Positions 1-5,992 of a DNA stretch of 11,088 bases are shown in pieces. Source of the DNA: CALLVF01 sp964632205 (lineage in GTDB: Bacteria > Patescibacteriota > Microgenomatia > UBA1406 > GWC2-37-13). The DNA is taken from the NCBI GenBank assembly GCA_964632205.1, contig CAZWBE010000014.1, positions 1 to 11,088 of the forward strand. Direction: 5' to 3'. Below the pieces are notes generated by a model. The model worked only from the letters and a program-made list of their open reading frames with translations. It did no database searches and was not told the DNA's origin. The position numbers and the translations under genes are program-made. Within the stretch, counting starts at the first letter, position 1. Each line of letters starts with the position of its first letter.

Positions 1-46
1 ACCAAAACATAGAAAGTAAAACTTGGTAATTATAAAAAGAATAACA

Positions 47-79
47 ACGTTTCACGTTATACGTTATACGTTTTACGTT
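47..79. repeat. Heptamer tandem repeat upstream of the tRNA block
   Basis: ACGTT occurs at exactly 7-base steps (47, 54, 61, 68, 75) with a variable two-base spacer (TC, AT, AT, TT). The last units overlap the likely -35 region of the tRNA promoter. A related ACGT-containing stretch in inverted orientation lies on the other side of the tRNA block: TTATACGTTTTA at 64-75 is the exact reverse complement of 324-335. Similar low-complexity intergenic repeats are common in Microgenomates genomes, which is recalled knowledge rather than something the window proves. Confidence 0.8.
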
Positions 80-101
80 GTGCTTCTTTTGATGTTATAA
101 T
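72..101 (+). promoter_or_regulatory. Sigma70-type promoter of the tRNA block
   Basis: A perfect -10 box TATAAT lies at 96-101. The best -35 match is TTTACG at 72-77, four of six bases, with an 18-base spacer. The predicted start of transcription is near 108, just before the tRNA-like 5' segment that begins at 111. The transcript would therefore include that segment before reaching the intact tRNA-Arg. Confidence 0.6.
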
Positions 102-110
102 ATCTTTTAT

Positions 111-161
111 GCTCCCGTAGCTTAGCGGATAAATCAATGGTTTCCTGCCTACAGGAGATAA
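111..161 (+). pseudogene. 5' part of a second tRNA (Arg-CCU-like), interrupted
   Basis: The segment opens like a tRNA: seven-base acceptor strand GCTCCCG, then TA, the D-arm strand GCTT, a GG in the D loop, and ATGGTTTCCT, which resembles the 5' anticodon stem and a loop with anticodon CCT. After the anticodon the match is lost: no ACCAT follows to close the anticodon stem. A local hairpin (TCCTG/CAGGA with loop CCTA) takes its place. One D-stem pair is also broken. At 162 the next tRNA starts directly. It is either a broken tRNA remnant or the first exon of an interrupted tRNA whose 3' part is at 236-294. Confidence 0.55.
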
Positions 162-235
162 GCGTCCGTAGCTTAATTGGATAGAGCGTGTGGCTTCGGA
201 CCACAAGGTTGCAGGTTCAAGTCCTGCCGGACGCA
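162..235 (+). tRNA. tRNA-Arg (anticodon UCG)
   Basis: The full cloverleaf can be drawn by eye. The acceptor stem GCGTCCG/CGGACGC (162-168 with 228-234) is perfect. The D stem is GCTT/GAGC. The anticodon stem TGTGG/CCACA (189-193 with 201-205) is perfect, with loop CTTCGGA, giving anticodon TCG at 196-198, which reads CGA and probably other CGN codons. The T stem GCAGG/CCTGC is perfect, with loop TTCAAGT. The discriminator base is A at 235, and CCA is not encoded. It sits directly between two halves of another tRNA-like sequence. Confidence 0.95.
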
Positions 236-294
236 CTTAACTTTAGCAAACAGGTTGATAGCAGAAATGAGGGGTTAGATTCCCTCCGGAAGCA
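236..294 (+). pseudogene. 3' part of a second tRNA (T arm and acceptor strand)
   Basis: Bases 270-294 form a plausible T arm and 3' acceptor strand: AGGGG, loop TTAGATT, CCCTC, then CGGAAGC and discriminator A at 294. CGGAAGC pairs with the GCTCCCG at 111-117 in six of seven positions, the odd one being C opposite A. The T loop departs from the usual TTC pattern, and the outermost T-stem pair is A opposite C. Bases 236-269 show no convincing 3' anticodon stem. No matching 5' half exists next to it except the one at 111-161, on the other side of tRNA-Arg. Confidence 0.5.
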
Positions 295-342
295 CAAAAA
301 AGTAAAACGTGGAACTTAGAACATAAAACGTATAAATAAAAT

Positions 343-371
343 GTTAGAAGTTAGATGTTAGATGTTAGATG
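343..371. repeat. GTTAGAT heptamer repeat overlapping a start codon
   Basis: GTTAGA(A/T) repeats at 343, 350, 357 and 364, with a trailing G at 371. The last unit contributes the ATG (369-371) of the following ATPase gene. ATG triplets also occur at 355 and 362, in the two other frames; both lead to short reading frames, and the one from 355 ends in a TGA that overlaps the real start codon. Confidence 0.85.
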
Positions 372-2543
372 AAACTAATCCATTTACAAATCAGAAATCC
401 TAAAGATGATGAAACGCCGCTTGAATCAGCTAGTCAAATTTTTGCCTCTCTTGTCCCCTATCAATCTGTCTCTTTTTGGAAAAGGTTGATCTTTGGCTGG
501 CCAGCTATCTATTCTTTTGAAATTTATTTAATCAATCAGACAATTTATTTTTATATCACCACTCCCGAATCAAAAAAAACTTTAATCACTAGCCTTCTCT
601 CCTCCGCTTACCCTCAAATCAAAATCACCCAAACAACTGATCCTCTTCAATCCCTTCTTAAGCAACCAAAAAAAGCCGTTGGTGAAATGGTTTTGTCGGC
701 TGGTTTTTATTACCCTATTAAAACTTATCAAGATTTTCGCGATGTTGATCCTTTATCTTCACTGCTTGGCTTCCTATCAAAACAACCCAATAACCTTCAA
801 TTTTTAGTCCAAATAGTTTTAACTCAAGCATCAACTAACTGGCAAGACCAAACTACGGCCGCTGCCTCCAAAATGCACTATGATGCCTCGGCTAACCGCT
901 ATACTCGTAATCCGCTGGAAAAAATCATGCTGAAAAAAGCCTCTTTCCAAGGGGGAAAAACAGCCATTCGTCTTTTGGTTGCCTCCTCAAATGTTGAAAT
1001 TGACCCTCAACCGTTTCTTTTAAATTTAGCCGGCACTTTTGGCTCATTTTCCCTCGGTGAAGGCAATCAACTCTCTTTTAAAAAACCTTTAATTTTTAAA
1101 AATTGGCTTTTGGAAAAAATCAAAAATCGCTCTTTTCCTTATCTTGAAAAACAATCACAAATTTTAAATGCTCAAGAACTGGCTACTTTATGGCATCCTC
1201 CCGGCTACCTCTTGGCAGGGATTAAAAATATCTCCTGGGGGAAAACTTTAAAAGGCGAACCACCGGAAAACCTTCCAACCGCCGCGGTTGGACAGGCTAT
1301 GGGATATAAAACAATTGTTAACTTTTTTGCCAAAACGGAGTTTAAGAACAGAGAAAATATTTTTGGTATTAAAACACCAGATCGTCGAAAACACATCTAC
1401 ATCATCGGAAAAACCGGAGCGGGCAAATCAACCCTTATCGCCAATATGGCCATTGATGATATCAGAAAAGATCGAGGCATAGGGATAATTGACCCTCATG
1501 GAGACTTATCGGAAACAATTTTAGATTATATTCCCAAACGCCGGATTAACGACGTTGTTTATCTGGAGCCTTTTGATATAGAGCGACCGTTTGCCTTAAA
1601 TGTTTTGGAGGTGAAAAACAAGCAGCAAAAAGATTTGGTTGCTTCAGGAATTGTTTCAATTTTTTACAAACTTTACAAAGACAGCTGGGGGCCAAGGCTC
1701 GAGTATATTTTGCGAAATGTAATTTTAACTCTTCTTGAGATTCCAAATGCCACTCTTGTTGATGTTTTATCGCTTCTCGCCCACAATGATTACCGGAAAA
1801 AAATTATCCTACAGTTAGCGGATCCTGTATTAAAAGCTTTTTGGGAAAAAGAGTTTGCCAAAATGCCAGATAGGCTTAAAGCTGAAGCTATCTCTCCAAT
1901 TCAAAACAAAGTTGGTCAGTTCGTCACTTCAAAAATGATCAGAAACATCATCGGCAAACCCCAATCAACTGTTAATTTGCAAGAAATTATGGATGAGGGA
2001 AAAATTTTAATTTTAAATTTGTCTCAAGGAAAATTAGGCGAAGATAACGCTTCCTTGCTTGGGGCAATGATAATCACCCAAATTCAACTAGCCGCCATGA
2101 ATCGCAGTTTTCAAAAGGAGGAAGAGCGAAAAGACTTCTTTTTATACGTTGATGAATTCCAAAACTTTGCCACTGCTTCTTTTATTAAAATTTTATCGGA
2201 GGCAAGAAAATATCGTCTTTCCTTAACCTTGGCTAACCAATATATAGAGCAATTAGATGAGGCGGTAGCAAAAGCGATTTTTGGCAATGTCGGCACCTTG
2301 ATTTCTTTTGTGGTTGGCGCTCGCGATGCTCATCTTCTCACCCGTGAATTTGCCCAGATTTACACTGAAAATGATTTAGTTTCTTTGGGAAGACATGAAA
2401 TCATCGTTAAACTTTCCATTGATGGGATGACGAGCCCACCTTTCCCAGCAAAAACATTACCTCTACCCTCTTTAAAAAACGAAAATAAAGAAAAAATCAT
2501 CAGACTTTCAAAAGAAAAATACGGAAGAAAAATCACCCAATGA
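369..2543 (+). CDS. VirD4/TraG-like type IV secretion-family ATPase
   Basis: A 724-residue P-loop ATPase of the type IV secretion coupling-protein/HerA-like group, which uses ATP to move DNA or protein through membranes. The Walker A motif GKTGAGKST is at 347-355, followed by IIDPHGDL at 373-380, Walker B with the catalytic acid in LYVDEFQNF (Asp595, Glu596), and a sensor-like NQ in LANQY near 621-625. About 340 residues before the P-loop form a separate N-terminal domain like that seen in many CPR homologues. No clear N-terminal membrane helices are seen, unlike classical VirD4. The start is the ATG at the end of a heptamer repeat, with no Shine-Dalgarno. It converges with the next gene, 9 bases apart. 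No relaxase or other secretion genes are nearby, so the substrate is unknown. HerA-type DNA translocase is the alternative. Confidence 0.88.
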   Translation: MKLIHLQIRNPKDDETPLESASQIFASLVPYQSVSFWKRLIFGWPAIYSFEIYLINQTIYFYITTPESKKTLITSLLSSAYPQIKITQTTDPLQSLLKQPKKAVGEMVLSAGFYYPIKTYQDFRDVDPLSSLLGFLSKQPNNLQFLVQIVLTQASTNWQDQTTAAASKMHYDASANRYTRNPLEKIMLKKASFQGGKTAIRLLVASSNVEIDPQPFLLNLAGTFGSFSLGEGNQLSFKKPLIFKNWLLEKIKNRSFPYLEKQSQILNAQELATLWHPPGYLLAGIKNISWGKTLKGEPPENLPTAAVGQAMGYKTIVNFFAKTEFKNRENIFGIKTPDRRKHIYIIGKTGAGKSTLIANMAIDDIRKDRGIGIIDPHGDLSETILDYIPKRRINDVVYLEPFDIERPFALNVLEVKNKQQKDLVASGIVSIFYKLYKDSWGPRLEYILRNVILTLLEIPNATLVDVLSLLAHNDYRKKIILQLADPVLKAFWEKEFAKMPDRLKAEAISPIQNKVGQFVTSKMIRNIIGKPQSTVNLQEIMDEGKILILNLSQGKLGEDNASLLGAMIITQIQLAAMNRSFQKEEERKDFFLYVDEFQNFATASFIKILSEARKYRLSLTLANQYIEQLDEAVAKAIFGNVGTLISFVVGARDAHLLTREFAQIYTENDLVSLGRHEIIVKLSIDGMTSPPFPAKTLPLPSLKNENKEKIIRLSKEKYGRKITQ

Positions 2544-2552
2544 AGAAAATTT

Positions 2553-2873
2553 TTATTGATTCTTCTTTTCTTCTTTCTTTATCCGCTCCCACCGTTTCAT
2601 TAGTTGGGTTTTAATTTTGTTTAACTCTTTAACATCGTTTTTTACCTCTTTTTTCACTTTGCTTAAAACATTATCGACGGCTTTTTTAAATTTTCTCTTA
2701 TCAATCTTCCCCACTTCTTTTTTAAGCTTTTTCACTTCCTCCTCCAACCATTTTTTTGCTAACTCTCTCATTTCCTTGCCAGTTTTAGGAGTAACAAATA
2801 AAGCGGCGACAGCCCCTAAAACTGAACCCAAGATTAAACCTAAACCAAATTTAGATCCTTTTTTGTTTTCCAT
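2553..2873 (-). CDS. YtxH-domain small membrane protein
   Basis: A 106-residue protein with a charged start, one hydrophobic glycine/alanine-rich helix (about residues 9-29), and then the YtxH-type signature in which FVTPKTGKEMRE follows the helix directly. The rest is a Lys/Glu-rich, probably coiled-coil tail. YtxH-family proteins (related to YtxH of Bacillus and sometimes called gas-vesicle-like) are small envelope or stress-linked proteins without a known enzyme activity. It follows the glycosyltransferase gene on the same strand, 63 bases away, and converges with the ATPase gene. Its lysine-rich composition fits the AT-rich genome. The role in this organism is not known. Confidence 0.8.
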   Translation of the reverse strand: MENKKGSKFGLGLILGSVLGAVAALFVTPKTGKEMRELAKKWLEEEVKKLKKEVGKIDKRKFKKAVDNVLSKVKKEVKNDVKELNKIKTQLMKRWERIKKEEKKNQ

Positions 2874-2936
2874 AATTGGTAAAAATTAAGAAAAAATTAT
2901 AATCAATTTTTAATATACCTATTTTAAAAACAAATT

Positions 2937-3815
2937 TCAACTAGTTTTAACTAATCTCCACCACTTAATATATATCACCCAAAATCTAATTGAGGAAAAA
3001 AGAGCAAAAACAAAACCAGGAAAACCATCCATAAATCCTTTGTGGCGAAAATACATAGAAAAAAAAGTTATCGCTGGCTGCCAAAAAAAATATTCTAAAA
3101 ACATTAGAAAAAGATTTTTCTTCTCATTTTCAGCTTTGAATTTTGAATTTTCAACTGCCAGTGTTGTGTAGCGATCCCAACGCAGTAAGTAACGAGAAAA
3201 ATCTGGGTCGGCATAATGAAGAATTGGATTTTTAAGATAACAAATTTTAAATTTTTTAGATTTTAGTGAAAGTTTTGAGTTCTGAGATTTGAGATTTGAG
3301 TTTATTTCCACATTTTCATGAACATCACGACAAGGAAAATAAGCATAACCATTACGATATAAACGAATAGTATAATCAGGATATTGACCGCCTTTTTCTA
3401 AAAATTTTGTCAGAAAAAAATTTTTTCGAGGAATCCAATAGGCAATTATTTCTTCTTTTTCCGTCTTAAATTTTTCCTTGTTATTTTTAATTTTTGATTT
3501 TGAATTTTGATTTTTTAAAAGATTAACAATCTCCTCTTTTAACTCCTTTGATAGTTCCTCATCGGCATCAAGCTGAAGGATCCATTCTCCTTTTGCTGCC
3601 TCAATTGCTTTTTGCTTGTTTTTATGAAACATCGCCGGGTTGTCGCTTTTAATTACTCTCACCTTTTTCCCATAAGATTTAGCGACCTCAACTGTTTTAT
3701 CAGTTGAACCCCCATCAACGATCACCACCTCATCAACTAAATCAATCGCTGAATTTAAAGGATAATGAATATTTTTTTCTTCATTGTGCACTGCCAAACA
3801 TAAAGATAATTTCAT
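2937..3815 (-). CDS. Family 2 glycosyltransferase (WaaE-like) with repeat-derived inserts
   Basis: A 292-residue GT-A fold enzyme expected to transfer a sugar from a nucleotide-sugar to an envelope glycan or lipid carrier. It shows the N-terminal motif LCLAVHNEEKNI (5-16), VVIVDGGSTD with Asp34, and the metal-binding DAD at 83-85 inside LQLDADEEL. YWIPRKNFF, GGQYPDYTIRLYR and DVHENVE match the WaaE/KdtX-like branch. Two hydrophobic stretches at about 235-255 and 264-285 suggest membrane attachment at the C terminus. Three Lys/Asn/Ser-rich inserts (about 101-120, 172-190, 222-233) interrupt conserved blocks without breaking the frame, and their DNA resembles the intergenic repeats nearby. The start is an ATG with no Shine-Dalgarno. 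The exact sugar is unknown. Confidence 0.88.
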   Translation of the reverse strand: MKLSLCLAVHNEEKNIHYPLNSAIDLVDEVVIVDGGSTDKTVEVAKSYGKKVRVIKSDNPAMFHKNKQKAIEAAKGEWILQLDADEELSKELKEEIVNLLKNQNSKSKIKNNKEKFKTEKEEIIAYWIPRKNFFLTKFLEKGGQYPDYTIRLYRNGYAYFPCRDVHENVEINSNLKSQNSKLSLKSKKFKICYLKNPILHYADPDFSRYLLRWDRYTTLAVENSKFKAENEKKNLFLMFLEYFFWQPAITFFSMYFRHKGFMDGFPGFVFALFSSIRFWVIYIKWWRLVKTS

Positions 3816-3873
3816 ATCAAAAAAATATTAAAAATCAGAATAATATATTAAAATTTAAAAAGACTCAATATTA

Positions 3874-3921
3874 TTTTACATTTTGCATTGTCATTTTGCA
3901 TTTTGATTTTTGAATTTTGAT
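3874..3921. repeat. AT-rich interspersed low-complexity repeat
   Basis: Short units such as TTTTGCATT and TTTTGAATTTTGAT recur here between the divergent glycosyltransferase and deformylase genes. On the - strand the units read CAAAATTCAAAA and CAAAATGCAAAA. The same units are found inside the glycosyltransferase gene at 3456-3515 and 3117-3152, and a related form at 3246-3302. The repeat extends almost to the deformylase start codon and overlaps where its promoter must lie. Confidence 0.75.
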
Positions 3922-3932
3922 ATCATATTAAA

Positions 3933-4490
3933 ATGCTTAAAATCGTCACCGCTCCAAATGACATCCTTAGCCTTCCGGCTAAACCGGTAATTAATTTTGA
4001 TAATTCACTTAAAAAATTAGTTAAAGAAATGGAAAAAACTTTACTCGCCCAAAAAGACCCAAAAGGAGTAGGTTTAGCCGCTCCTCAAGTAGGTGAAAGT
4101 TTAGCTGTTTTTATTATGAAAGCTTATCCTCAATCTTCCCTTGATGTCTTTATCAATCCAAAGATTTTATCAACATATACTCAAGCTAAAAAATCCGAAA
4201 ATAAGCCACCCAAGCAAAGTCAAAAAAAAACAAAACAAAAAAAAATATTAGAAGGTTGTCTCTCAATTCCCAAAATCTGGAGTCCGATAAAAAGAGCCGA
4301 TAAAGTCCTTCTCCAATACCAAGATTTAACCGGGGCGGTTGGACAAAAATGGTTTAGTGGATTTGAGGCAGTGATTATTCAGCATGAAGTTGACCACCTC
4401 AACGGCATCCTTTTTACCCAACGAGCCTTGGAACAAAAGATCCCCCTTTATGAGGAAAAGGCAGGAAAGTTGGAAAAATTAGAATATTAA
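3933..4490 (+). CDS. def: Peptide deformylase
   Basis: A 185-residue cytoplasmic metalloenzyme that removes the formyl group from the first methionine of new proteins. All three family motifs are intact: GVGLAAPQ at 45-52, EGCLS at 107-111 with metal ligand Cys109, and QHEVDH at 150-155 with ligands His151 and His155 and catalytic Glu152. Length is normal for the family, but a Lys/Gln-rich stretch at about 82-105, encoded by long A runs, lies just before motif 2 and looks like a loop expansion. The start is the ATG at 3933, with no Shine-Dalgarno; a -10-like TATCAT at 3921-3926 lies six bases upstream, suggesting a leaderless message. It is divergent from the glycosyltransferase gene and converges with the PaaX-like gene. 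Confidence 0.96.
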   Translation: MLKIVTAPNDILSLPAKPVINFDNSLKKLVKEMEKTLLAQKDPKGVGLAAPQVGESLAVFIMKAYPQSSLDVFINPKILSTYTQAKKSENKPPKQSQKKTKQKKILEGCLSIPKIWSPIKRADKVLLQYQDLTGAVGQKWFSGFEAVIIQHEVDHLNGILFTQRALEQKIPLYEEKAGKLEKLEY

Positions 4491-4527
4491 AAATTTTATT
4501 GTTTAATTTATTATTTAAAAAAATATT

Positions 4528-4535
4528 GCGATCGC
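4528..4535. repeat. GCGATCGC octamer, copy 1
   Basis: A palindromic octamer identical to the cyanobacterial HIP1 core, in the convergent gap between def and the PaaX-like gene. Context is ATTGCGATCGCTTT. It is followed by a direct repeat: CGCTTTAAATAATT at 4533-4546 recurs as CGCTTTTAAATAATT at 4561-4575. The rest of the 108-base gap is AT-rich and shows no clear GC-rich terminator stem. Confidence 0.85.
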
Positions 4536-4598
4536 TTTAAATAATTAAATAAAAGATTGGCGCTTTTAAATAATTTAAAATTAATATTTAAAAAAAAT

Positions 4599-5372
4599 TT
4601 ATTGAAATATTTTTAATTTTTTAACTAATCTCCTTACTTCTTCCCCCATCCATTTATTGGGAAGGAATTCTTCAGGTAAAAAAGGATCTTGAAAATATAC
4701 GGAGATAATTTTCTTTTTTAAAATCTTTAATTTTTTATTGCGATCGCTTGATTTTATTAAAGATTTAAACCTTAATAGCTCATCATAAAGATCCTTGTAT
4801 AAATCATTAATTTTTTCAATTGGCCAAACCTTTTTGGCTAATTTTTTAAGATCGCCACTATAAAAATTTTTTGTTTCAATTAAAATAACTTTTTCGGTTA
4901 AATGATGGGTTTCTAAAAACTCGCGAAACTCAGCCAAAAAATCATAGGGACTAATCCAGACTGACTTTTGAAGCATGCCAAAACCTAACTCCTTCACCTT
5001 CCTTCGAAATAATTCTCTCACCCTTTTATTTTCCTCTTCAATATCATAAATAGCGAAACGGATTTTCCCATCCCAAGCTTGATTAACTAAGTCTAAAAGA
5101 GGGTATTTCTCTCTGACTGTTTTCTCTCCTCGCGAGGTAATCTCTAAATAGACTTTCCCTTTTACCACTTTTTTATTGATATTACCAATTTTGACATTTC
5201 GCCAAATAAGATGAGAAAAATTTACTTTCTGCCAGCGCGATGGGACAGCGCCATAAACATCTTGGTAATAGTTTTTAAAAAGATCAAAAGGGTCTTTAAT
5301 ATCTTGAATAAAATCAAGCAAGCCAGCTAAAGCTAAAAGTAACCAATCTGATGGTTTGATAAGTTTTTTCAT
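4599..5372 (-). CDS. PaaX-like transcriptional regulator with Cas2-like core
   Basis: A 257-residue protein with the PaaX layout. The N-terminal part (about 1-95) is a probable winged helix. The central Cas2-like ferredoxin fold (about 100-172) contains KIRFAIYDIEEENKRVRELF and later LQKSVWISPYD. The C-terminal part carries the PaaX-type DPFLPEEFLP followed by W. PaaX of Escherichia coli represses phenylacetate degradation in response to phenylacetyl-CoA; nothing of that pathway is here, so only a DNA-binding regulator role is inferred. One GCGATCGC lies inside the gene, one just upstream and one just beyond its end. It lies 133 bases behind rpmB on the same strand. Automatic annotation may call it Cas2, but there is no CRISPR array or cas gene nearby. 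The start is an ATG with no Shine-Dalgarno. Confidence 0.82.
   Translation of the reverse strand: MKKLIKPSDWLLLALAGLLDFIQDIKDPFDLFKNYYQDVYGAVPSRWQKVNFSHLIWRNVKIGNINKKVVKGKVYLEITSRGEKTVREKYPLLDLVNQAWDGKIRFAIYDIEEENKRVRELFRRKVKELGFGMLQKSVWISPYDFLAEFREFLETHHLTEKVILIETKNFYSGDLKKLAKKVWPIEKINDLYKDLYDELLRFKSLIKSSDRNKKLKILKKKIISVYFQDPFLPEEFLPNKWMGEEVRRLVKKLKIFQ
4740..4747. repeat. GCGATCGC octamer, copy 2 (inside the PaaX-like gene)
   Basis: The octamer falls in the 3' third of the regulator gene and encodes part of Ser-Asp-Arg-Asn (residues 209-212). The context ATTGCGATCGCTT is the same as in copy 1. Confidence 0.85.
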
Positions 5373-5389
5373 AGGTCTTTAAAATTTTG

Positions 5390-5401
5390 TTGCGATCGCA
5401 A
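5390..5401. promoter_or_regulatory. Palindrome TTGCGATCGCAA, possible operator (GCGATCGC copy 3)
   Basis: A perfect 12-base palindrome 17 bases upstream of the PaaX-like start codon, with the octamer core at 5392-5399. The position fits an autoregulatory operator, but no binding evidence exists and no strong promoter boxes could be placed around it. It could equally be a copy of a dispersed octamer. Confidence 0.35.
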
Positions 5402-5505
5402 TTACTAATTAAAGACATTAAATCATCAAATCAAAGATAACGCAACGGAATATAAGCTACAAATAAGAGATTTTAGGGGTAAAGAAAGGTTGAATTTTAT
5501 TTTTT

Positions 5506-5823
5506 TTACTGCTTTTTCTCTTCGTTATTTTTTTGGGAGGAAGATTTTGGTTTTAATGAAGAATTATTTTGGTATTGAGCCAATTGTAAAAAAGGTTTTA
5601 CTCCCTCTCTTATATCTTTTTTAATCCTTTTTAAACACTTACCGCAAAGCTTGACTTTTTTTATTTTCTCCCCCTCAATAATATCCACTTTTTGAAGGTT
5701 GGGACGAAATATTCTTTGGGTTTTTGGCGCGCGTTTTTTCCAACGACCACCAGCCACCCCTCGATGATGAGTATGACGACGACCAAATAATACGCCCTTT
5801 CCACAATGATAACAGATTGCCAT
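5506..5823 (-). CDS. rpmB: 50S ribosomal protein L28
   Basis: A 105-residue ribosomal protein of the large subunit. The N terminus MAICYHCGKGVLFGRRHTHH and the following RWKKRAPKTQRIFRPNLQKV are typical L28 sequence. Two CxxC pairs (Cys4/Cys7 and Cys60/Cys63) make the zinc-binding form. The last 30 residues or so are a Ser/Lys/Asn-rich extension beyond the conserved domain. A strong promoter lies directly upstream, with the -10 box eight bases before the ATG, so the message is probably leaderless or nearly so. The PaaX-like gene follows on the same strand after 133 bases. The gene next door on the other side is a divergent site-2 protease. Confidence 0.95.
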   Translation of the reverse strand: MAICYHCGKGVLFGRRHTHHRGVAGGRWKKRAPKTQRIFRPNLQKVDIIEGEKIKKVKLCGKCLKRIKKDIREGVKPFLQLAQYQNNSSLKPKSSSQKNNEEKKQ

Positions 5824-5831
5824 AGATAGTT

Positions 5832-5860
5832 ATCATATCATATGCTAAAATTAATATCAA
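5832..5860 (-). promoter_or_regulatory. Sigma70-type promoter of rpmB
   Basis: Read on the - strand, the -35 box TTGATA (5855-5860, five of six consensus bases) and the -10 box TATGAT (5832-5837, five of six) are separated by exactly 17 bases. The expected start of transcription is about 5825, two bases before the ATG, so the transcript would have almost no leader. Confidence 0.75.
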
Positions 5861-5992
5861 CCAAAAAACAGCAAAAATAACTGTTAAAAATTAAAATCCC
5901 TAAATTCATCCATCAAAATATAAAAAGATTTTATATAATTTTGTATTTCCGATTGTAATTTTGCCTGCAGATTTTTAAATTGTGATTTTTTC

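Noticed and set aside
111..294. Group I intron in tRNA-Arg(CCU)
   Set aside because: Group I introns are known in bacterial tRNA-Arg(CCU), but the whole intervening stretch is only about 110 to 130 bases including a complete tRNA, too short for a group I core.
2542..2565. Hairpin GAAGAA/TTCTTC as a terminator between the convergent ATPase and YtxH genes
   Set aside because: The stem is short and AT-rich with a 12-base loop, and it overlaps coding sequence of the YtxH gene. Such purine/pyrimidine pairing is expected by chance here.
4599..5372. Cas2-like domain suggesting a CRISPR locus
   Set aside because: The Cas2-like core lies between a winged-helix-like N terminus and a PaaX-type C terminus. 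No repeats with spacers and no other cas genes are in the window.
5881..5992. Strong promoter for the M50 protease
   Set aside because: TATAAT is present at 5934-5939, but there is no acceptable -35 at 16 to 18 bases, and such hexamers are common in this AT-rich DNA, so it is not listed as a feature.
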